64,000 nucleotides of DNA, from the NCBI GenBank assembly GCA_037576195.1, contig CM075103.1, forward strand, positions 10,664,001 through 10,728,000, in the 5' to 3' direction. The translations under genes were made by a program, and so were the position numbers. Origin of the DNA: Phytoseiulus persimilis (lineage: Eukaryota > Arthropoda > Arachnida > Mesostigmata > Phytoseiidae). Positions 51,001 through 63,486 of this stretch are shown here, piece by piece. The notes beneath the pieces are model-generated. The model was not told the origin of the DNA. It saw only the letters and a program-made list of their open reading frames with translations, and ran no database searches. Position 1 is the stretch's first letter. The number at the start of each line of letters is the position of its first letter.

Positions 51001-54000
51001 GGGGAGATTTAATCGACTCAGAGATGTTCCTAAGGAATAGGAGTTGAACGTTACCGAGTCGAGGAACGGCATCGAAACTGTCGCTCGCTTGCCCAACTCT
51101 CAGTTCGCGTCGGTCGGCTTAGCTTGTCGCGTCTCCGCACGAGTCGACTTAGTGCGCTAGGCTCACTGGGCTCGGCTCGTCCGGATGTCATGTGCACCCG
51201 GCTCATAAGAAAGAGGTCACTGCGGCGATGACAGGTAATTGAAACTACGTTATGAGATTCTCTCTCCCTCGGCTGTCGGTGCCGCTTCCATCGTTCGCGG
51301 AATTATCTCTGCCATAAATACGGCTCCGCGCCGAAGAGAAGATGAATTCACGTTCTTTACTCGGGCCCAGAATAGCCCTGAAAGAAGCGGCTGTCCTCAG
51401 AAGCTCATTTCCAGCCAGTTTCGCGGCTTCTTTCGAACGTGGACCACACGTGCGGAGTGTGGGCTGTAACTGTGGAGCTGGCGTGAACCCCGCACAGGGC
51501 CCTCCTCAGCGCGGGTCGTTCACGGAGCTGTCGGTTGTGGACTCATTTCCAGAGGGCTCCTCTTGGGGCTGCGCTAAACGATAACGGCATCTTGATCTCA
51601 AGTTGGTACCGTCACAATTGATGTCCGAGGGAAGCTTCTTCTCGTTGGTCCACTCGTTTCCAGTCGGAAAACGTTTCCCCTGTTTTTTGAGCGCCGCGGT
51701 CATCAAGTCGTTTTTAGGCTCGCCGCTCTATCAAGCCACCAATGAGGTGTCAGTCCACGACTTTTGGAGTTTTTCCTCCGACGGGCCCCCTGCTCGGGCT
51801 AGTGATGAGTAGGAGCGCAAGGTAACGAACGTGGAACAACCGTATCGTTCCCTACTCCCACCTTGACGTCTGCCGCCGGCGGCCGTTGCTTCCCGAGGAG
51901 GACCGGCCTCACGAGGAGGAGATTCCTTCCCTCGATGGAGGAAAAAAAACGAAGTCTCATGAGCTTCATCTGGGGCCAATTTAGGCCCATGACAAAAACA
52001 CCATGTGAGCGGGTATTTATCCCAAGGGGCGCTGGGAGGATCGGTTCGATGCGGTTGGCAGTATTCGATTAGATCGTGATGGTTGCGTCTGCCAGAGAGG
52101 ACTCTGTCTCGGGAAGGTTCGCTGAAAGTTAACTAAATGAAAGGAGACGAAGGAAATCAGCCAGCAAAGTTCACATGGCTGCTCAGCGCAACCTCGTTAC
52201 TTGCCGCCTGCTTGTCAGGCGGCCGACCTCAAGGAATGTCGCCCCCGCCCCCTCCGAATACAGTTGTTTTGCGTGCTGGAACTCCTAATGGACTCTGGAC
52301 GAACTGTACGTGTGTTGAAAAACTCGGTCCACCGTGAACGAACCGGCTCCGGCGTTCAGAGTTGGTGGTTCGGGTGCTCTGTGGAACAACAAGCTTCAGT
52401 CTCAAGTTCCTGGAGGAGTTCAATCGCAACATTTCTCCGGAGTTTCCGTTGAAATCGCGAAGATTTCTGTGACCAGATCCGCAGAACTGGAGCACGTGGA
52501 ATTTGCCCTCAAGCTCGACCTTGATCACTAGCCGCCGAATCGGAGCCGATGGTACCAAACATGCAGCGGAATCAGAGAAAGCGAACCTCAAGGACCGATC
52601 TGATGGTCGCCCTGAAAATCCAACACACCCACACTTCAGATCGGCAAAACGAATTCTCTGTCGACAGGTACTGGGAGGCGGCTCGGGTGGGTTCGTCGAC
52701 TGCCGGAACATCCACCGTTCCACGAAAGGGACGGTGATCATCTTTCTGGAGTCAACGGTCGTTTAGTGAGATTGCACTCCATTAAGGCCAAAGATTTCGT
52801 GGAAAGTGCGCGAGCTCCGGAGAGTGGACCGCGACCATGGACCGGTCTTCTCCCTTTCTTCCCCCTTCGATTCGGCGCCAATCTCTGGATCCGATCACGT
52901 GAGGGGGGTCCCACGCTGGATGTCAGGGTCCAGCACAATAGAGGCCAAATTGGAACTGCCCATCCCGCCCAAAGGTCCCCCGGTCATTTTTCTATCTGAT
53001 CCCGTTCGTCCTTTTACCCGCTGGATGCCTTAGCGACTGGGTCGGCCCGGTCCGTCCTGAACGCCCCGGGTCCTCCAAGGGTCTGCGAGTGGCCCATCTC
53101 ACATATCTCGTGAATGATCGATGGTGGGTGGGCATTGTTCGCCGGAAAACCGGGAGCAGCTCCGAGGAGCGTTGTGGTGTTATGGGTTTGGTCGAATGCA
53201 CCCTAGCTGGATGTGAGGAATACCGCCATCACCTCAACCAATATTCTGTACTACAATGACTGGACGGGGAGCTCAATGCCGAGGGACCGGGGAAAAATGA
53301 AGGGTGCTTGAGGTGGGAGTCGCAGAGTCCGCTCGGTCGGCCTTTAGCGGCCGGATAGGTCGTTCTTCGATTTCCGATGATGAGACTCATAGGGCGTCTT
53401 ATTACTTTCATCCGGAGAGCGAATTTGAAATATAAAAAAAAACGAGAACTCGTCGAGCCGACCTCGAAATCGAGTCCCTCCCCTCTCTTCGAGATTTAGT
53501 GGGAGAGTGTTTCCGTCATTAGCTTACGGAAAAAACCTTCGCCCCATTCGGAGCTCCCCTATCTCCGTTTTCATTTTCCTCTGCTGGGCGGTTCGATTGT
53601 TGTTCGCTAGGATGCCCCACGATTCGGTCGAGATCTCTTTTTTTCCTTATTCTGAGAAATGGTTCGATGCGCCGAAAAGAATAGCTTGGATTCCGCCGAC
53701 TCTGCAGTGCTGCCGACGAGAGTGCTTAGTCTACCGAGAAAGGATGTCTCCAGTGCCAGCGCTCGGTCTCAGAAACTGGGAACGCGCTTGTTTGTCGCCC
53801 GAGTTTTCCGAGAGGTGCACTTGGCAGGTGGCGTCCATCCCACCTTATACATCGCCGGAAACGAAAGCGAGGGCTTTACATGACACCTGCGCGGCAATCT
53901 CGAGGATTTCCTCTGCAATGCCCGTTTGCGGATCCCGGAATCGTCCTTGTGAACGACTTGGACGATCCCTTCCGCCCTGCGCTCTCTCGAACTCCTAAGC

Positions 54001-57000
54001 TTCGGTCGTGTGACGCATCGGGACAGAGCCTTTGTGTTCTGAACCGTAAATGAGGCCGAAGATCTTCCCGAGAGCTCGGTTTTCCCGCAGCGCGACCCAC
54101 GGAGAGAGGAAGTGGAATCTGCCTAGCTCTCGGTCAAAATCAAGATGAATGCGCAGAAATCCAAACTGCGGCACCGTTTCTCGCACCGGATTAGGGCTTT
54201 GAGACTGTATCAAACGAGCTCATGAATGATGGCGGTGCGCGGGAGTCATCTCATGAACAAAAAAGCGGCCCCACCGCTCAAACGCCCCACCAACATCATT
54301 GGAGGAGCCGATGTTAGACAAAGAGAGGATTTGTGTAATATGTACATTCGGCGCCAGTCTTTATTGCCATCCAGCCGGTCTGGGTGTTGCTCCTGAGGCA
54401 GATGTTCTCGATTGCGAGACCGACTTCAGCACTCGGCTGTCATTCAGTGGAGATCTCAGCTCACGGCGTCTGCAAACGAGATCAAGGGTAAACGACTTCC
54501 TCGGTTCCCGTCCGGATGACTACTTGCGAACTTATGGCCTCGCGGTAAGTCAAGTTGGTGATGACTCATTGCGGATTCCGCGTCCGCGCAAGACTCATCA
54601 AGGGCACATTTTTGTTGCTTCGGGCAATTATCGAGTCGTGCCGGCTCATCAGCCGATGTCGCCACCTTCGTTATCAGTTTCCTCGACATTGTTGTGCCTC
54701 CGAAGGTGCTGCCGTTGTTGTTGATGTCGCCGTTGCTGCTGACCGGGGACATGTTGTGACGTGCCTTACAAAGGCTCACTCGTTCACCCGACGTGTATAT
54801 TAGTGCTCGTGTGAAACATATCACCGCAGCAATCTTCTATTTGGTGTAGCGAAGCTCGCGGGCGACCAGATTTCGGCAAAGAAAAGCTAGAATACAATGA
54901 CCAGACAGGGAATGAAGGGTGGAGTAACTCTTGGGCGAGCCGGGCGACCAACCGGCCAGTCCATCTCGCCTCACCACCCCTCTCGTCGCTCCCTCCTCAA
55001 CCCCGGCCATGTCCCCTCATCATCTCTCGGCGCCTGAAAACACGCTCCGACGGAGGAGTTCATATAAGATTCGGTATAAAGACGAGTGTTTCGAACTGGC
55101 GAAGAACTGCTGGCCATCAGTTCCAATGCTGCTGCCGAACATGCGTTCATGCACACATTCTCGAAGTTGTTGTCCTCGGACTGAGTGTAGGTCGGAGCAG
55201 ACAGAGAGCTGGTTCCTATTCGGAACGGAAGATCCGTTTCTTTTGATTGATCCGCTCCCCTTGTTGTTGGTTCATGTTCGTTCTCATCTACATTTTGTTC
55301 CTGTTTTCGCCGCCACTTTTTCGTTACTGCCACGGCGATTTCATTATGGCTGTCGAGCTGTTACTGAAAACGTCGAACAGCAACATCTGAAGGTTCCTCG
55401 AACTGGGGGTCGGCGCGGTATCACACGGACCCGTGTGGTCGGGTGGAATGATGTTGCCAAACATGGCTCCGGCGTGGTAATACGCGGATGAAGCTTCAAC
55501 AGAACTTGTTGGTGCACGTGCATACCAAGTAAGAATGGACAACGTCTCAATGAATTCGCATGAGTTACGAGACAGGCAATGGCGAATTCCACGCTTCTCA
55601 GCCGCGGTAAGGAGCAAAGCTCTCAACATAGTTCCCGAGGAATAGCCCCTCGTGATAAATATCGCGAGAATATTGGCGAACGTAGTTCCGACACCGGTAC
55701 AGCAGCCGACAGCCACTGCGGGCGAAGTCTTCTGCACTTTGTTCTCCGGGTCGTCGGTTTTTGTCTGCTGTTTTTTCGAAGCAGCTCCGACCGGGCGTTC
55801 GGCGTCGGTCCCCCTATATTGACGACCAAGAATTATGGCGCCGTAATTCGACAGCCCTGGAATGCGACGGTTCAGAAAGTGGAATGAGGCGCCGTTGCGT
55901 GGGAGGGAGCGACTACGCAAAACCTCGAGAACTCAATGCACAGGATGTTTGTCAGCCGACTGATTTTCCCCTGACTATACCGGTCGGCTGATATCAGTGA
56001 TCCAATATCTAGCCGTCGTTCTGCGCGGCAGGCCTTGTTCTTCCGAGTCAGCCTCGATCCTGATTTGTGCTGGAAGAAAAAAATGGTTCCATGCGGTCAA
56101 AGGCAACTAAGCCGAGCTCTTGTGGTCGGCGCGCGCCGAGTTTCCTCAAATGAAAGCCCCGGGCATAATCTACCGCCGCCGCCCCGGCAACTAGGAATAA
56201 TGCATCGCTTTAGCCCCACCTCAAGGCTGCACACTAGAGCCAATCTTGTTGTCAGGGTGTGTCGAGAACCCTTTCTGGACAGCGCTCAGGTCGGACGAGA
56301 CTGGAGGAAAGTTTCAAGAGTGGGCTCCTCGGTGAATTCATCAACTCCCGTTGTTTTCCTCTACACCCTGTTCTCGATGTTCCTCAGGAACGACTTGAAT
56401 AGAACGGATCTATCGGTGATGTGGCCTTCGCCGTCTGCGCTCTGAACTCCGTGCTTCGAAGCCATTTGGACAGCCCATGATCGTCGTCACCCTCGAGCGC
56501 TTACCCATCCGAGATGAGTCAGAGTGTAAGTCTGACAGTCAGCGAGCCTGCCTGCCTGCCTGTCACACTTTCTCTCTCTCTCTCTCCCTATCTCTGACGG
56601 AGATGTTTGTGTCCTGAGGACTCTGTGCAGCCGGGCTTCACGCTGAATATGCGAATCCGGCGACAGGGACAGGCATTTACTACATCGATGGGCCAAGGGG
56701 ATGCGAAGGGGGATCGACCATGAATCCTGATGTTAATTACCAGCCGTCTATTCATACCAAGGCTGTCCTTGCTCGGTCCCTTGTCCGGGCCGAGAATATT
56801 TCCATAGCCCCGTGACACTCGAACCGAGACGAGCATCGATGTAGAGCAAGTTCGGTCGGGAATGGAAAAAAGTAGGAGAATCGTGACGAGAGTGGGACCG
56901 GGATGGGGGCAAGAGTTCCACTAGAGTGGAATGTGGGATCTGTGTGAGGCATGCAGAGAGTGGACGTAGGACAAACATGCGAGCTCGATGAACTCTTCTG

Positions 57001-60000
57001 CAAATTAGTGGACAGCGCAGCTTCAACGCTCCGGGGTTTCCATCGACACGAAAAAGGGAAACTGAACAGATCTCAACTTTTCCTTGTCTCTTGTATTCTC
57101 GCGGCGATTCTCCTTGATCGCCAACAGTGACAGCTACTCCTCTTCGACCTCCAGCACATGTCTGAAACGTGCCCGGGGAGCAAATGCGTGCTCGGAAAGC
57201 GTCGTCGACGTCGTTGGCTTCAGCTGCAGCGTTCCAGAACCAACGACGCTTGTCTATTGTGAGCAATAAAACGGATTTTTCTCCGGGAACGGATTTAGGC
57301 TTCGGCTTTCGGGCCCACCGCTCCGTGATACATTTAAAAACGTGAACGTCTGAGAGCCGAGAGAAAAACGAGAAAAGGAGAACGTTCCCGTTCCGAGGGA
57401 GTCGTTCGAGGCTTAGCTGCTTTGTTCTGATACTCTTCATCTTTATAAATTTTCCTCTCGCCGGGGGCTCCACGCCTGCCGACTCATTGTACGGCCCAAG
57501 TGGTCCGACCTCGGCAACTTCGGGGCTCAACTGGAGGATGGTTACTGAGGCGAGCGGGTAGAGATGCTTGTGGGAGGCTCCGGCAGCGACGGGTTTCCGA
57601 ACTCGCAAATGAGTACAAAATCCTTTAAGTCTGTTATCCTGAGATTCTTATACCGCAATAAAGCAATCCAGCGCCTTCCGGATCCGGAAGGGCGAACACC
57701 GCCATTTTTATGTGGGGCTTTTCCGACATAGCCTTGCCGAGGGTGTAAAGATGGCACAGCTCTCGACGAACAAACGCAGAGCTGAAGAGAATAAAGTGAG
57801 AAGAAGATGGGCTCCGCGATGTCGAAACCTAAATTGAATGCGGTTTACGGTCTGAAGGAGGATCCTGAATGAAGTCGTCCTCCATCAGGTTGGAAATCAC
57901 GAGCTACGGAATCGAGCTTGGAGGGAGACCGAAAACGCTGCAAGAAGTAAGAATCGTGGGAGAACAAGATTTGCAAGCGGCACGAGAAAGTCGAGTTTCG
58001 CCCACCAACCGAGTCAGAACCACGAAAGACAAGAAAAGAGCGGAAACAAAGACAGCAGAACGACCTCGGGGCGCTCAGAGGGAGAAAATTAGGTACGAGG
58101 ACCATGAGAAGAGAAAGGGTAACGTTATATAGTCGATTGGAAACACCGCCAAGGACCGGAGAACGGACATCGGTGAGGCCTTATGGGTCCACGGCTTCGC
58201 CGTAGCTCGTCGTATTTGATATTGTCCCCGAGCACACCGTCACCGACAGATACCATGAGGGATGGCGGACGATAGGAGGAGAGGGGCGGGAGTCACTGGA
58301 AAGGAAGGCAAGCGAGAACAGCAGAACACCACATGTTCGGCCAATCAACGTTGATTGTTATACCCACAGGGGTCTGCATTTATGGCTGGAGTTTTTTCTG
58401 CCTCGCGCCGACGGTCCTCGGCAGTCATCAAAACGCGAGTCTCGCAATGGAGTTGGCCATGGTGCACGCACAGAACAGACCGGTAACGTCCGGGCGAACG
58501 CAGAGGAGGAAATTCACGCGGGTAGATAGAGGAAGACAACAATCAGTAGTCGTTGGTCCATGTTCAAAGGGAACGCGTCAAATTCGAACCTGATGGAGCT
58601 TTCCCTCTTTTCTCTGCTCGATGGAGGGAACGACACCTTGTTTTCCACTTCCCCTCTGCCGGCCTTGTTCTCTGGTCCCTTTCTCTGTTTGTCGCTTTCC
58701 TCCTTATCTTCCTCTCCCTCACCGTTCTCCTTTATATCCTTTCTCTGCCGCGGCCTGTAACGGAAAGCATATTGAAGCTCGTCTGGCCTGGGGCACCGTT
58801 TGCTCCGTTGCTTTGCTAACCTGACGGCGGTGCAGGCCAAGATAATCTCTGGCTGTACTGCGACTGTACACTACGTGACCTAAAACCGGCGCACATTTCG
58901 CTCACTCCCCGAATTCGTCCCGAGCTGTACTCCACTCTTGCCCATGAGCACCACTACCATCGGAGCGCGGACTCTTCTACAGCGGCTCGGCCGGCCAAAC
59001 TACCGACGACAGCAGCGGTCTCGGGGTTTTGGGCCTTGAATATTCTCTCCGCGATCCCATCGTCCGAGCAGACCGTAATAAATATTCTCGAGTTCGAACT
59101 ATTGGACAAACGTTCGTATCGTTCGCTTTCGGCAGTGCTGGCTCGCAGCTGTCCCAGCCACAATGGAACCTGGCGGCAGCGTCGGGGAAGTGGAAGAGGT
59201 GATCGAGGAGGGAGGCGCAGGAGGGGACCCGAGTCGGATTCCTTCACACATGAATTCTCTCAAACGCCAAACCCATGTTCGCCTGCACCACTGCTCGCTA
59301 GGCTCTTATCACGTTCTCTCTTCCCCGATCTCAATGAAGTTCAGCAACGTATGACAAGAATGTACGGTGTGCCTTCTGCGCGACGAGTGTTCATTGTGGA
59401 GACTAGAGCATCGCAGGCGCTCGAATTCAGTCAAAACCCGCTGTGTGGAGGAGGGTCCTCGCGTTGCCTCGAGAACGCCACTGGGGACGGAGTCAAAAAT
59501 CGAGGAATGGAGTACTCGAGTTCCTCGTACACTTGGATCGTGAACTTCGGGGACATCTTTGAGAAGTCCGCCTATAATCCGGTTCGATTGAGGTTCTCAT
59601 TTTGAATCGATTCGCAGAGAGAGAATGTCGAGCTCAACCAGAGTGAAGGAGAGCCCGCGATTGATCCGGGATTCACGAAGATTCGTCGAGGTTGATGGCA
59701 TTCATCCTCGGGGAACACATCGTGACATGCGGTGATGGTGAGCGCATAAGAGGCTGGATGTGACCGTCAAGCGGTTCGGCGAGAGGTCCTGCGGGAAGCG
59801 AGGAACTGTGAGACCGAAACCGACCCTCAAACCGCACAGCCGGGTCTGCCAACGGGAAAGAGGAAGGCGGTCAGGGACGGAGAGAGAACATTGTTCTTCC
59901 ATTACAGCGATCGCATGGGGTCGGTCGGTCTGTTGGTGGGTGGGTGAGTTGGTTGACTTCTTCCGCGTTCCTTCTCTCAGCCCCGGTCCGAGTCTCAAGC

Positions 60001-61281
60001 CGGAGCTGGAAGCGAGGGCAGCCGCGTGAGGGCGGCGGCGGGGGAACGGCGACCGCGGAGGGAATTCATGCTGCTGTTGTTGTTGGGGACAAGTCGTACT
60101 CACTATCCGGCAAGTCCTTCAGTCGAGCGTCCACGCGGAGTTTCCTAGATTGCTCGGTTGCCTCCGTCTCTGGCGCCAGTCCGTCGGCCGACAGCGGAGC
60201 GAATAGCTAGCTAGCCGCCGCCAACCCGCCACTGCCTAGACGTGTTAGGGTCGGTCCACAATCGGGGCCGGAACGGGGCCTTTCGCAGCCGGGTTGAGCT
60301 CTCACTCAGTTCCAAGAGCTTTGTCGCCGAAGAGGTCGCTCATTTCTCATTGGACGAACTCATTCCAAGGCCTTTATTGCAGCAATCAGCATTTTTATAT
60401 TCAGTTTGATATGGCAAGAGGGACTACGAGTGTTAGTTCAGTCGACTATTCACCGCGATCTGTCGCGGGACGCAGCCGGCGGCGGCAGGCTATCTATTAG
60501 GCGCGCAGAATCACCGAGAGAATCAGTTAGTCAGCTGCCGGCAGAACCAGGTGGCAAACAGTGGACGCGGGTAAACAGAACTCTCAGGACGGTTTCCGCT
60601 GCTGCTTTGGCTGGGGGTGTGGCCGTTGCAGATGGAGTGACTGGAGAAGGTGGTGAACACAAAAATGTTGAAGTGTAGAGAAAGAAGCCACGTTCTCCCC
60701 CGGGACTCGATGGCTGTGGACACAGTGATAGCACGACGACGGCGGCAGCAGCAACGACGACGACACTAGAACGGCGGTAGCTGTAGTAATGGCTGGAGCC
60801 GGGGAGGCTGCAGAAGGGCGGCGGCAGTGATGACCGGAGCCGAGCAGAGCAACGTCCGTCTTGGAAAAAGATCGGAAATTATTTTAGATTCGGAACGGCC
60901 CGAGATCGGTACGGATCGGCTTGGAGCAGAGTCTTCGGTCGAGAGATCCTCGACTCTTTTGAGCCGCCAGCGCTCTTCAGAGAAATCCCCAGATTTTCAG
61001 GAACGAGAAGCTTGATCGTAGAGCACACACGCGGGGCGGCAGCCAAAGTGATGCGGGAGGATCGTGAGGGATCGGGTCGCAGATTCAGAAGGGAAAGCTG
61101 ACAGGCAATTAATGGTCGGCTATATCTCAGCAGAGAATGCTGCTTCTGCTGAGAGAATAAAGGAAAGAACAGCACCGCGTCGAAGGAGCAGAACGGATAC
61201 TGGCGAGAGGATGTCGGGCAAGGAAAAGGATAGCCGGCGACGAAAACACATAAGGGGGCAAATCCGATGAGGGGCCCACGA

Positions 61282-61301
61282 GGGGGGGGGGGGGGGGGGG
61301 G
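61282..61301 (+). repeat. Poly(G) run, 20 nt
   Basis: Twenty uninterrupted G, the longest homopolymer in the window, about 750 nt upstream of RP4. Its length is likely polymorphic or assembly-sensitive. Confidence 0.85.
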
Positions 61302-62030
61302 AGGGAGCCGATGTAGATTCCACACGACGACGACCGTTTCCACCGACAGCCTGAGAAGCAGTAGCCAGAGAGTAAATTAGAGAGGAAGTAGAGAGCAAAG
61401 GAAAGAGAGCAAGAGTCCTGATCCACTTAATCAAGCGCGTTTCCCTCACTTGACTGCCCGCCAGTTTGGCTGCCGTGTTGAGTGGAGCATTCTCCCGCTT
61501 CCTCCCTCGGTGCGAAGCTTTCATTCAAGCTGACACGCTTCTTCCTCTGCTTCTCCTTTCCAATCCTTTGGCGGCCTGTCGTAGCACCGAAGCCCACCAC
61601 TCATACGGAAATGTCCATGATTTCCTGAGCGGCTTAAGCGGCTACACCGAGAACCTCGACTTCAAAAGATGATTCCTGATCCTCCTTGCGAAGGACCAGG
61701 AGTCGACTATCGAGATGAGCACTTCGGCCGGAAACACCAAGTGCCTACTCTGAATCGGCTTAGAGTAGTCGGAATCGCGTATTATGAATAATTCTCGGTC
61801 CTCAGACGGAACGAACGAGTTTTCGGAAAACTCGATCCAGACCTTATTCCAAGTACCATAAATCCACAGATCTCCTCCATAATCGATGACTCCGAGCGGA
61901 GGCCGGAATTTCCCGGAGTCCAGAGAGCATTCTGAGGACCATTCGTGCCGCGTTCTGAATTCGGCCCGGGAATCTAGCATTTAGGTATTGCGAAGTCCAA
62001 CTGCACGACGTAGGGTATCCTGACTGAGCG

Positions 62031-62056
62031 TTTCCTCATTTCGTTTCCAGGTGAGC
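62031..62056 (+). promoter_or_regulatory. Recursive splice site RP4 (junction 62050|62051)
   Basis: CATTTCGTTTCCAG|GTGAGC has sixteen pyrimidines in the eighteen bases before the AG, joined directly to GTGAGC. CCTGACTGA about 25-30 nt upstream is a good branch-point candidate. It is the last proposed step seen; the next acceptor, or the exon of zinc finger 2, lies outside the window. Confidence 0.72.
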
Positions 62057-62509
62057 ATCACTGCAATTATCGTCAGCATCTCGTCGAATCGCTTCGCGCT
62101 GGGGTCGCGAGTTTCCGGTCGGGGGTTTACAGCGTTGAAGCTCGAGAAGAGATCGTGTGCAGCTCGTTTTGCAGTCCACCTTATAAGTGAGCAGACCAGC
62201 GGAGAAGCAGGCTGCTGCTGGAGCCCTGGGCGAGCGGGCATCAAGAGTTCCAAGGGGACCTGGCTGGTGTACAGTAACGTAACGAGCCCATTTGGAAAGA
62301 AGGCCGGCCGAATCCATGGCGTGAGAGCGGCATTAAGGCGAGAATTACGTTCTCAGCAGACACACACTCGCATGGCTCACTGAAGGCAGGCTGGTTGGGT
62401 TGGCCGCCGTGAATTAAACACCATAACGAGTGGCTGTTACATCCCGCTCGTGCCGCCCCCTCTCCCGCTTCCCGCGCCTCAAGTAAGCACGAAACCAGTC
62501 TCAGAGTTT

Positions 62510-62529
62510 GAGTGGAGCCGGCTCCACTC
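62510..62529. repeat. 20-bp perfect palindrome
   Basis: GAGTGGAGCC is followed immediately by its reverse complement. The arms abut with no loop. No larger inverted repeat was seen. Confidence 0.8.
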
Positions 62530-63398
62530 GCAGGAAGCGCGGGAAACTGAGCAATCCTTGGGAAAAAAGACGGGCACGCGCGCTTAACGACCTTCTGCGA
62601 CGAGAGACTCCGCGAGATTTTATTCACAGGCTGAATATCCCCCTCGCACTGTTCTCTCGTCCTGATCGGCATCCCCTGTCAAATCAGAACGTTTCGAATG
62701 TCGCGGGAAAGATGCGAAAAGGCTTCTGGTCCGCGTTCAAAGCGATGGCGCACTTTTTTCGCGGTGTCCCATCCCTGTCGTTGACAGAAGCCGAAGAGTT
62801 GCAGGAGCCGCATCCCTTCGTTGTCTGGATTATGCTTTTCGTGGCGGAGGAGAGGAGATCAGCTCCCAGAGAATGCTTCTCGACATTGTAGGAACCCTCA
62901 AAATATAGGACGGAAGAGCTTTCAGCTAAATTAACACGACCGCTTCTGCTGCTAGCCATTCTGCTTATACTCGATTCCTCTCTTATCGGAAGAACTTCGC
63001 TCCGGCCAAGAGCCGAACCCGGATACCAGATATCCTCGTAGAGGAGAATTCCAACGTGCAGAGCGTTATTCATCACGGTCTGATCACCGGTATCTCCCAC
63101 GCTAAAAACATTCTGAAGCAGATACCTGCTCCGCTGCCAGCGTGTTTGCTCTCCCCTTGTTTATTTTTCATGCGTCCCGAATATCCCGCGCGATATATTC
63201 ATTGCCAAGCGTTTCCGGTGTGCCCTCCACAATCGCTCGCGCACGTTCCGCAACGCACACCCCGCTGGCAGACTGCGTCAGCCAATACCAGTGCGCTGCT
63301 TGACTCGGACTCGGAAACCGTTGTTTAAACGTAGAGATCTCCAACGGAAACGGCAACCTCCCCGAAGAGACAACCTATTTTCCTCCTTCACCGATTTC

Positions 63399-63486
63399 AG
63401 CGACGCCATTTTGTGATATCTGCGACGCCATTTTGTGATGATTTCGGAACCATTTTGTGATACCCACACCGCCGTTCTGGTGTGCC
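63399..63486 (+). repeat. 22-bp tandem array, four units, with YY1/Pho-like cores
   Basis: Units begin at 63399, 63421, 63443 and 63465, an exact 22-nt period. Units 1 and 2 share GACGCCATTTTGTGAT, unit 3 keeps CCATTTTGTGAT, and unit 4 is strongly decayed. On the minus strand the core reads CAAAATGGCG, close to the YY1/Pleiohomeotic consensus. Binding is inferred from the motif only. Confidence 0.75.

Larger units (their letters stand above)
46879..62050 (+). other. Giant mbl intron, recursive segment 4 (about 15.2 kb)
   Basis: No mbl exon is recognised. Contents are poly(C) at 48054-48066, poly(G) at 61282-61301, a pyrimidine-rich patch at about 58600-58760, a stretch at 50220-51100 with open frames on both strands, a 286-codon minus-strand frame at 56748-57608 and a 112-codon minus-strand frame at 61642-61980. 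None of these matches a family I know. An orphan GTAAGT donor lies at 54545. Confidence 0.65.
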
